A DNA stretch of 64,000 bases, taken from Bog-756 sp963727955 (GTDB lineage: Bacteria > Actinomycetota > Acidimicrobiia > Acidimicrobiales > RAAP-2). Numbering within the stretch: the stretch's first letter is position 1; every line of letters starts with the position of its first letter. Both the position numbers and the translations under genes were made by a program. The stretch covers positions 620,001 through 684,000 of the forward strand of contig CAVSII010000001.1 of NCBI GenBank assembly GCA_963727955.1, read 5' to 3'. Shown here in pieces: positions 58,316 to 64,000 of this stretch. The notes beneath the pieces are model-generated. The model was not told where the DNA came from. It saw nothing but the letters and a program-made list of their open reading frames with translations, and did no database searches.

Positions 58316-59118
58316 GCACGTCCACCGGGACCGCCCCCAAGACCAGGCCGTCCATCGATCCCCGCATCCGCCAGCGTCGGGTCGAGGTCCGCCGGCACCA
58401 GGGGCGCCGGCGGTTGCGCTGGTTCGTCGGGGTGGCGGTGGCCGTGGTCCTGGTGGCGGCCGGGGTGGCCATCCTCCACTCGCCCTGGTTCAGTGTCCGG
58501 GTGGTGACCGTGTCCGGCGCCCATCCCCACACCAGCGAGGCGGCCATCGTCGGGGCGGCCGGTATCGGGCACCACCCCGCCCTGATCAGCGTCGACCCCG
58601 GTGCCACCGCCGCGCGGGTCGAATCCCTGCCCTTCATCGCCACGGCCGAGGTGCAGCGGCACTGGCCCGACGGTGTGGTCATCAGCGTGACCGAGAGAGT
58701 GCCGGCCATCACCATGGCCGGGCCGGGGCACTCGTGGTCGGTGCTGGACACCCAGGGACGCACCCTCGAGGTGGTTCCCGCCCGGCCGGCCGGACTGGTG
58801 ATGCTGGTCGTGCCGGCGGCCAGGGGGACGACGTCACCGGCTCCAGTGGGGGGGACCGTGCCACCGGCCGGCTCCGCCGGCCTCGCTGTGTGCCGTACCT
58901 TGCCGCCGGCCTTCGCCTCCCAGGTCACCACTGTCACCGAGGCGTCGGACGGCTCGATCGATCTGGCCCTCAACTCGGGCCTGACCGTGCTGCTGGGGGT
59001 CGACACCGACCTGCCGGCCAAGTACGAGGACGTGGCGGCCATCCTCGCCCACGCCTCCCTGCACGGGGCGACGGCCATCGACGTGACCGTGCCCGCCTCG
59101 CCGACCGTCACCGGCTGA
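58312..59118 (+). CDS. ftsQ: cell division protein FtsQ
   Basis: A 268-residue bitopic protein. A basic N-terminus (about residues 1-38), one transmembrane helix (about 39-56, FVGVAVAVVLVAAGVAIL), then a POTRA domain (FSVRVVTVSGAHPHTSEAAIVGAA) and the beta domain with ERVPAI. It connects FtsL/FtsB to the divisome outside the membrane. GTG 58312 overlaps the murB stop. An internal Ala/Gly/Pro-rich loop near residues 170-190 is unusual. Confidence 0.92.
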   Translation: MSTSTGTAPKTRPSIDPRIRQRRVEVRRHQGRRRLRWFVGVAVAVVLVAAGVAILHSPWFSVRVVTVSGAHPHTSEAAIVGAAGIGHHPALISVDPGATAARVESLPFIATAEVQRHWPDGVVISVTERVPAITMAGPGHSWSVLDTQGRTLEVVPARPAGLVMLVVPAARGTTSPAPVGGTVPPAGSAGLAVCRTLPPAFASQVTTVTEASDGSIDLALNSGLTVLLGVDTDLPAKYEDVAAILAHASLHGATAIDVTVPASPTVTG

Positions 59119-59167
59119 GGAGCCCGAGGAAGGCTCCCGGATGGTGTCCTCCCGGTGTCGACTGTGC

Positions 59168-59196
59168 TTGACCAGGTACTCCGCTGACCGTATCGT
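59168..59196 (+). promoter_or_regulatory. ftsZ promoter TTGACC-17-TATCGT
   Basis: The -35 (59168-59173) and -10 (59191-59196) are separated by exactly 17 bp in the 135-bp ftsQ-ftsZ gap. The predicted start near 59203 gives a leader of about 50 nt ending in a GGTAAGGG ribosome-binding site. This allows ftsZ to be expressed apart from the upstream dcw genes. Confidence 0.7.
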
Positions 59197-59253
59197 GGTC
59201 CTCAACTCGCCGGTTGGAACGGTTTCAACCTTTGGTCGAGGGTAAGGGATTAC

Positions 59254-60372
59254 ATGACCGTTCCGGCACAGAACAACTACTTCGCCGTGATCAAAGTGGT
59301 GGGTGTGGGCGGGGGTGGTGTGAATGCCGTCAACCGCATGATCGAAGCCGGACTGCGCGGTGTCGAGTTCATCGCCACCAACACGGACGCCCAGGCCCTC
59401 CTCATGAGCGACGCCGATCTCAAACTCGACATCGGCCGCCAGCTCACCCGTGGCCTGGGGGCCGGGAGCGATCCCGAGGTGGGGCGCCTGGCCGCCGAGG
59501 AGCACCGGGCGGAGATCGAAGAGGCGCTGAAAGGCGCCGACATGGTCTTCATCACCGCCGGCAAGGGCGGCGGGACGGGGACCGGTGCTGCCCCGGTGGT
59601 GGCGGAGATCGCCAAGAGCCTCGGGGCTCTGACCATCGGCGTGGTCACCCGGCCGTTCACCTTCGAGGGCCGGCGCCGTTCGGTCCAGGCCGAACAGGGG
59701 ATCCAGAACCTGAAGGAGAAGGTCGACACCCTGATCATCATCCCCAACGACAGGCTGTTGACCGTGTCCAACGAGAAGACGTCGATGGTCAACGCCTTCA
59801 AGATGGCCGACGAGGTCCTCATGCAGGGCGTACAGGGGATCACCAGCCTGATCACCGTGCCCGGTCTCATCAACACCGACTTCGCCGACGTCAAGATGAT
59901 CATGAGCAACGCCGGCACGGCCATCATGGGGATCGGCTCTGCCACCGGCGAGGGACGGTCTGTCAACGCCGCCCGCGCCGCCATCACCAGCCCGCTTCTG
60001 GAGGCCTCCATCGAAGGGGCCCGGGGCATCCTCCTCAACATCGCCGGCGGTCCCGACCTGGGCTTGTTCGAGGTCAATGAGGCGGCCGAGATCATCCACG
60101 GTGTAGCCCATCCCGACGCCAACATCATCTTCGGCAGCGTGATCGACGAAGCCATGGGCGAAGAGGTACGGGTCACGGTCATCGCCGCCGGCTTCGAACG
60201 GTGGGAAGCCCAGTCCCGGGGCGGCGGCCATACCGAGTCGGCCGGTCGAGAGGACACCCGCAGCCGCGTGCTCGGCACCGAGAACGCCCACGAGGATATC
60301 TTCGCCACCCCGACCGACGAAGAACTCGACCTGGGCGACGACGACTTCGACGTACCCTCGTTTCTGCGCTGA
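59254..60372 (+). CDS. ftsZ: cell division GTPase FtsZ
   Basis: A 372-residue tubulin homologue forming the Z ring. GVGGGGVNAVNRMIEAGL, the tubulin signature GGGTGTGAAPVVAEIAK and NTDFADVKMIMSNAGTA are intact. The linker after residue 315 is short (about 45 residues) and acidic, and the C-terminal peptide DDDFDVPSFLR is the binding site for SepF and FtsW. ftsA is absent, as usual in actinobacteria, and SepF encoded 1.6 kb downstream is the likely membrane anchor. Confidence 0.97.
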   Translation: MTVPAQNNYFAVIKVVGVGGGGVNAVNRMIEAGLRGVEFIATNTDAQALLMSDADLKLDIGRQLTRGLGAGSDPEVGRLAAEEHRAEIEEALKGADMVFITAGKGGGTGTGAAPVVAEIAKSLGALTIGVVTRPFTFEGRRRSVQAEQGIQNLKEKVDTLIIIPNDRLLTVSNEKTSMVNAFKMADEVLMQGVQGITSLITVPGLINTDFADVKMIMSNAGTAIMGIGSATGEGRSVNAARAAITSPLLEASIEGARGILLNIAGGPDLGLFEVNEAAEIIHGVAHPDANIIFGSVIDEAMGEEVRVTVIAAGFERWEAQSRGGGHTESAGREDTRSRVLGTENAHEDIFATPTDEELDLGDDDFDVPSFLR

Positions 60373-60406
60373 GGCCCCCGTCGACCCGATTTGCGTCGTC
60401 GGGCCG

Positions 60407-61153
60407 GTGTGGGCCGCCTGGAGCGATGCCACCCATGGTGACCTGCGCCCGGCCGAGGACGCCGGCCGGGGCCTGGCCCGGTGGGTGGGTCGTGTTGCCG
60501 GCGCCGATGCCGGCACCGACGTCAGTGCCGACCCCGGCACGGAAGACACTGCCGGCCGCGGCCCTGTGGGCCGGGTCCACTGGTTGACCCAGGTCCACGG
60601 GACCGAGGTGGTCGTGGTCGGTGGGCCCGTCCGATCGGCCGACCGGCCGGCCGCGGTGGAGGCGGTGCACGCCGGCTCCGGCGACGGACTGGTGTCGGAT
60701 GCGGGGGGCAGCGCCCTGGCCATCCTCACCGCCGACTGTGCCTCGCTGGCCCTCGGCAGTGCTGAAGGCGTTTTCGGGGCCGTCCATGCCGGTTGGCGGG
60801 GGCTGATGGCGGGGGTGGTCGAAGCCACCGTGGCCACCATGCGGGCCATGGGTGCCGTCGACGTGGTCGGCGCTCTCGGCCCCTGTATCCATTCCGAGTG
60901 CTACGAGTTCTCGGAGGCCGACCTGGCCCCGGTGGTGGCTGCCTACGGGCCTGGCGTGCAGGGCCGGACGCGGGCCGGCCGACCCGCCCTCGACATCCCG
61001 GCCACCGTGGCGGCCGCTCTGGCCGCCTGTGGTGCCGGCCAGAGCGGGGGGCGGTCGGCCTGTACGGCCTGTGACGACGGCCACTTCTCCTACCGCGGCC
61101 GCCGTGACGCCGCCCGCCAGGCCCTGGCGGTGTGGTCGACCGACCCACCATGA
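60407..61153 (+). CDS. pgeF: purine nucleoside phosphorylase / peptidoglycan editing factor (laccase-domain, PgeF)
   Basis: A 248-residue YfiH/LACC1-fold protein. WLTQVHGTEV, GDGLVSD, LTADCASLAL, HAGWRGLMAG and GPCIHSECYEF hold the metal-binding His and Cys residues. Homologues have purine nucleoside phosphorylase or adenosine deaminase activity and in E. coli proofread the stem peptide of MurC products. A Gly/Asp/Ala-rich insertion lies near residues 32-50. The start is GTG 60407. It overlaps yggS by 4 bp. Confidence 0.9.
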   Translation: MWAAWSDATHGDLRPAEDAGRGLARWVGRVAGADAGTDVSADPGTEDTAGRGPVGRVHWLTQVHGTEVVVVGGPVRSADRPAAVEAVHAGSGDGLVSDAGGSALAILTADCASLALGSAEGVFGAVHAGWRGLMAGVVEATVATMRAMGAVDVVGALGPCIHSECYEFSEADLAPVVAAYGPGVQGRTRAGRPALDIPATVAAALAACGAGQSGGRSACTACDDGHFSYRGRRDAARQALAVWSTDPP

Positions 61154-61839
61154 GCCCGGTGATGGCCGAGGGCGGACGGTTCGACCGGGCCGGTTTCGCC
61201 CAGCGGGTGGAGACCGTCGAGCGCCGGGTGGAGGGCGCCGCCGCCGATCCCTCCTCGGTCCGGGTGGTGGCCGTCACCAAGGGATTCGGACCGGAGGCGG
61301 TGGCCGCCGCCGTGGCCGCCGGTTTCACCGACATAGGCGAGAACTATGCCGACGAGCTGGTCGACAAGGCGGGCACCGTCGAGGGGGAGGTTGCCCCGGT
61401 CTGGCACTTCCTCGGTTCGGTGCAGCGCAACAAGGTGGCCCGGTTGGCTCCGCTGGTCAGCTGGTGGCAAGCCGTGAGCCGGGTCGAGGAAGGCCGGGCC
61501 ATCGCCCGCCGTCGCCCCGGTGCCACGGTGCTGGTGCAGGTCGACGTGGCCGGCCTCCCGGGACGGGGCGGCGTCGCTCCGCAGGACGTGCCCGATCTGG
61601 TACGGGCTCTGGGTGACGAGGATTTGGAAGTGCGCGGCCTGATGGCCGTAGGTCCTCCCGGTCCGCCGGCTGGGGCACGGTCGGGCTTCGCCCTCGTGTC
61701 ACGGCTGGCCGATCGGCTGGATCTGCCCGAGCGATCCATGGGTATGAGTGACGACCTGGAGGTGGCCGTGGCCGAGGGATCGACCATGGTGCGGCTGGGC
61801 CGGGCTCTGTTCGGGGCGCGGCCGCCGGCCCATCGATGA
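61150..61839 (+). CDS. PLP homeostasis protein (YggS/PLPBP family)
   Basis: A 229-residue TIM-barrel PLP-binding protein. The PLP Lys is in VRVVAVTKGF, with IGENYADELVDKA, WHFLGSVQRNKV, LMAVGPPG and the phosphate-binding SMGMSDDLEVAVAEGSTMVRLG. It buffers free pyridoxal phosphate and has no known enzymatic reaction. ATG 61150 overlaps the pgeF stop. Its place between pgeF and sepF is conserved in Gram-positive bacteria. Confidence 0.94.
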   Translation: MSPVMAEGGRFDRAGFAQRVETVERRVEGAAADPSSVRVVAVTKGFGPEAVAAAVAAGFTDIGENYADELVDKAGTVEGEVAPVWHFLGSVQRNKVARLAPLVSWWQAVSRVEEGRAIARRRPGATVLVQVDVAGLPGRGGVAPQDVPDLVRALGDEDLEVRGLMAVGPPGPPAGARSGFALVSRLADRLDLPERSMGMSDDLEVAVAEGSTMVRLGRALFGARPPAHR

Positions 61840-61957
61840 CCGTCGCCCACCCACGGCCCGGGGGCTGGTCGGCGCCCGGCAGGACCTGCCTCGATCGGGG
61901 CCGGACACTCCCCCCCGACGAGCGTCCGGCGATCCACCGATCCCTGTAACCACGCAC

Positions 61958-61963
61958 TACGCT
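61958..61963 (+). promoter_or_regulatory. candidate -10 element (TACGCT) of sepF
   Basis: TACGCT lies 17 nt before ATG 61981, and AGGAGG is a strong Shine-Dalgarno sequence in between. It suggests a short-leader transcript for sepF. No clear -35 element is seen. Confidence 0.35.
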
Positions 61964-61980
61964 GTGCCCAGGAGGACATC

Positions 61981-62550
61981 ATGCCTGCTTCATTCATGAA
62001 GAAGACCATGGCCTATTTGGGCCTGGTCGATGACGACTACGACGACTACGACGACTACGAGACCCGCTCACCTGTGGCTGCCGGTCGGGTCGGCCAGCGG
62101 TCGGCAGGCATGGTCGACGACATCGAAGAGCCGACGACGTCGATGCCCAGTCCCCGGATCCGTACCCTGTCGGCGGCTGAGGCGTCCGGCTCCTCGGCTT
62201 CGGCCCCGACCGCCGTCGGATCGCGCAGCGCGGTGTCGACCTCCTCGGTTCGGCCCATTTCGCAAGAGACCTCCAGCGCCCGCGTCCACATCGTGGCCCC
62301 CGCCCGGTTCGCCGACGCCCAGGAGATCGCCAATCGACTCATGAACAACCAACCGGTGATCGTCAACATGCAGAGTGCCGAGCGCGATCTCCAACGGCGG
62401 ATGATCGATTTCTGCAGCGGTGTCACCTACGCACTGTCGGGAGGCATGGAGCGGGTGGCCGACGAGGTGTTCCTCCTCACTCCTTCGAACGTCAAGGTCT
62501 CCGATGAGGAGCGCCAGCGTCTGGCCGACCGAGGGCTGGTGAACCCCTGA
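61981..62550 (+). CDS. sepF: cell division protein SepF
   Basis: A 189-residue Z-ring anchor. The N-terminal amphipathic helix (MPASFMKKTMAYLGLV) binds the membrane. An acidic linker follows, encoded in part by three 9-bp repeats (GACGACTAC, 62032-62058). The SepF core (about residues 92-180) has FADAQEIANRLMNNQPVIVNM and DFCSGVTYALSGGMERVADEVFLLTPSNV. In actinobacteria lacking FtsA, SepF is the essential membrane tether for FtsZ. AGGAGG precedes the ATG. Confidence 0.95.
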   Translation: MPASFMKKTMAYLGLVDDDYDDYDDYETRSPVAAGRVGQRSAGMVDDIEEPTTSMPSPRIRTLSAAEASGSSASAPTAVGSRSAVSTSSVRPISQETSSARVHIVAPARFADAQEIANRLMNNQPVIVNMQSAERDLQRRMIDFCSGVTYALSGGMERVADEVFLLTPSNVKVSDEERQRLADRGLVNP

Positions 62551-62597
62551 AAAGGGCTCAAGCCGTGTTCCCCTCCCACCGCTCGGGGCGCTGAGCC

Positions 62598-62870
62598 ATG
62601 TTCGGCTTCATCGTCCTCATCCTGTACCTGTTCCTGTTGGTCCTGTTCGCCTACTCCATTCTGAGCTGGGTGGTGGCCATGGGCCGCACCGCCTACGACT
62701 CGCCGGTGCGCAAGATCCAAGACGTCCTGGCCCGGATCTGCGAGCCGATTCTGCGGCCCATCCGACGGCTGATTCCGCCGGTCCGGGTGGGGGGTGTCGG
62801 ACTCGATCTGTCGGTGCTCATCGTGTTTCTGGTGGTGTCGGTGGTCCTCATTCCGCTCTTCTCATCCTGA
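62598..62870 (+). CDS. YggT family membrane protein
   Basis: A 90-residue protein with two transmembrane helices (about residues 3-27 and 68-88) and a conserved cytoplasmic stretch (YSILSWV, then ICEPILRPIRRLIPP) typical of YGGT/YlmG proteins. Homologues affect division or nucleoid placement, but the mechanism is unknown. It sits between sepF and divIVA, as in most Gram-positive bacteria. Confidence 0.92.
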   Translation: MFGFIVLILYLFLLVLFAYSILSWVVAMGRTAYDSPVRKIQDVLARICEPILRPIRRLIPPVRVGGVGLDLSVLIVFLVVSVVLIPLFSS

Positions 62871-62905
62871 TCCCCGCAATCCCTGGACCCGGCCAGCACC
62901 GCCGC

Positions 62906-62911
62906 TAGCAT
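62906..62911 (+). promoter_or_regulatory. candidate -10 element (TAGCAT) for leaderless divIVA
   Basis: TAGCAT ends 7 nt before ATG 62919, and no Shine-Dalgarno sequence is present. CTGGAC 17 bp upstream is a weak -35. Confidence 0.45.
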
Positions 62912-62918
62912 GGTCGGC

Positions 62919-63728
62919 ATGGATGCTTCTCAGTCTGCACTCGATTCACTGCGAACGGTGGAGTTCCGCGAGACCCTCAAGGGCTACCACCGGGACGATG
63001 TCGACGAGTACCTCGAAAAGGCGGCCGTCGAGGCCGAGGGGCTCCAGGAGCAGCTCCGCCAGAGCGGCGAGCGGTTGCGCCAGGCGGCCGAACGAATCTC
63101 GCAGCTGGAGCTGGCCCTCGACCAGCAACCCGAGCCCCAACCGGTCGAGCCGGCGGCGCCGGACGACACCCTGCAGAGGACCCTCGTGCTGGCGCAGAAG
63201 TTCGTAGACGAGACCAAGGCCGATGCCGAGGCCCAGGCGGCCCAGACGGTCTCCGAGGCCGAGGCCAAGGCGCGCATGATGACCGAGGATGCCCGGTCGC
63301 AGGCGTCACAGATCGCCGCCGAGTCGGAGCAGAGGCTGCGTGACGAAATCTCACGGCTCGAGACATCACGGTCGAAGCTGACCAACGAGGTCGACGCCAT
63401 GTCCCGTCATCTGGAGGGCGAGCGCAACCGGTTGCGGTCGGCCCTCGGCGACATCTTGCGATGGGTCGATGAGAACGTGCAGCCGGCGCGACCGCCCAGC
63501 GAGGCCCCCTCGGAGACGGCGCCGGCGGTCGACGGGGCTACGGCCGGTGCGGCCCCGGCCCCGGCTCCGGCTCCGGCCGGAGCTGCTTCGAGCAACCGCC
63601 CGGCATCGCCCGAGGGAGGGACTGCCCCCCAGGTCAGTGGTACAGGACCCAGTGGGGAGGTCACCCAGATGAAGCCGGCCGGGGTCACCACCCGACCGGC
63701 CAACACCAACTCGCCGCTCCCTCTCTAG
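62919..63728 (+). CDS. DivIVA/Wag31-like polar growth and septum-site protein
   Basis: A 269-residue protein. The N-terminal DivIVA domain (LRTVEFRETLKGYHRDDVDEYLEK, residues 7-32) is followed by coiled coils (about 35-70 and 85-175) rich in Glu, Ala and Gln, then a Pro/Ala-rich tail. DivIVA proteins sense negative membrane curvature and organise polar wall growth in actinobacteria. ATG 62919 is preferred over ATG 62910 because of the TAGCAT element. The linker is shorter than in mycobacterial Wag31. Confidence 0.9.
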   Translation: MDASQSALDSLRTVEFRETLKGYHRDDVDEYLEKAAVEAEGLQEQLRQSGERLRQAAERISQLELALDQQPEPQPVEPAAPDDTLQRTLVLAQKFVDETKADAEAQAAQTVSEAEAKARMMTEDARSQASQIAAESEQRLRDEISRLETSRSKLTNEVDAMSRHLEGERNRLRSALGDILRWVDENVQPARPPSEAPSETAPAVDGATAGAAPAPAPAPAGAASSNRPASPEGGTAPQVSGTGPSGEVTQMKPAGVTTRPANTNSPLPL

Positions 63729-63843
63729 AGGTCCGGGTTGGATTCCCGGTCCATCGACCGGGGGGCCATGACGGCCGCTACGCGTCGGTGTGATTGGTGG
63801 AGGGCGGACCACCGCTATGGTCCCTGGGTCAAGTTCCCCCGGA

Positions 63844-63872
63844 TTGCCGCATCCTGACCAGCACGGTAGGGT
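63844..63872 (+). promoter_or_regulatory. promoter TTGCCG-17-TAGGGT before the last gene
   Basis: The -35 (63844-63849) and -10 (63867-63872) have 17-bp spacing, giving a start near 63879 and a leader of about 83 nt. It lies in the 233-bp gap after the divIVA-like gene. Nothing else is recognisable in that gap. Confidence 0.55.
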
Positions 63873-63961
63873 CACCCGCCCACCAGGTGTCGGGGATTGG
63901 TGTGGTCACCCGAGCCGATGGTCGCCATCACGCGAGGGGACGCACCGCCAAGGAGGTCGAT

Positions 63962-64000
63962 GTGACCGCAGCAAAGAAGGCAGCTCCCTCTTCAGCGAAG
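63962..64000 (+). CDS. start of an unidentified gene, 3' partial
   Basis: GTG 63962 with AAGGAGG 6-12 nt upstream begins a protein with an Ala/Lys-rich N-terminus (VTAAKKAAPSSAK) cut by the window edge. A TraR/DksA-type zinc-finger protein often follows divIVA in related genomes, with a similar Lys/Ala-rich start, but 13 residues cannot prove this. Confidence 0.6.
   Translation, partial: MTAAKKAAPSSAK

Noticed and set aside
63729..63790. A GGGTTGGATTCCC stretch resembling a tRNA T-arm
   Set aside because: It lacks the TTCGANTC core, and no acceptor or anticodon arms can be built around it.

Overview
The window is a dense, high-GC bacterial chromosome segment in which almost every gene is on the + strand. 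It looks like an actinobacterium. The best guess is class Acidimicrobiia, on three grounds: the general actinobacterial gene order, the absence of ftsA, and two secreted proteins ending in GYWLVASDGG-type repeats, which I recall as common in that class. The class assignment is inference. No rRNA, tRNA, insertion sequence, phage or CRISPR array was found.

Layout. (1) 1-11.4 kb, cell-surface block: two GT-B glycosyltransferases, a membrane ArnT/PMT-like glycosyltransferase on the minus strand, two neighbouring secreted proteins sharing a C-terminal 42-residue repeat (one fused to an FG-GAP-like propeller, one to a SpoIID/LytB domain), and a large membrane protein joining a kinase-like domain to a flippase-like LPG-synthase membrane domain. 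(2) 11.3-13.8 kb: HAD phosphatase and enoyl-CoA hydratase on the minus strand, then a 1-Cys peroxiredoxin. (3) 13.9-29.9 kb: rpsO, pnp, M16 peptidase, dapB, two paralogous TetR regulators with a diiron protein, dapA, RNase J, ftsK, a frameshifted D-Ala-D-Ala carboxypeptidase and homoserine kinase. (4) 29.9-39.2 kb: queF, miaB, miaA, dapF, hflX, dapC, dapD, dapE, aldo/keto reductase. (5) 39.2-46.3 kb: the SOS hub lexA / LysM protein / nrdR, then PIG-L deacetylase, DNA polymerase IV, DUF3040 protein, ROK kinase, a small conserved protein, HNH endonuclease and lipoate ligase-like protein. (6) 46.3-64 kb: the division and cell-wall (dcw) cluster mraZ, rsmH (frameshifted), ftsL-like, ftsI, murE, mraY, ftsW, murG, murC, murB, ftsQ, ftsZ, pgeF, yggS, sepF, yggT and divIVA, followed by the first codons of another gene.

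How the parts fit. The succinylase branch to meso-diaminopimelate (dapA, B, C, D, E, F) is complete here, and MurE carries the DNPR motif of the enzymes that add meso-DAP, so the window both makes this amino acid and builds it into peptidoglycan. MurD and MurF are absent from their usual places in the cluster. Many genes overlap by 4 bp (ATGA/GTGA), implying translational coupling. Several operon heads have a TANNNT -10 element only 6-8 nt before the start codon, which suggests leaderless mRNAs. Strong regulatory signals are four LexA boxes between lexA and the LysM gene, a MraZ-box array overlapping the mraZ promoter, and a good ftsZ promoter. Two genes (rsmH, D-Ala-D-Ala carboxypeptidase) are broken by single-base changes inside G runs; these may be sequencing errors.
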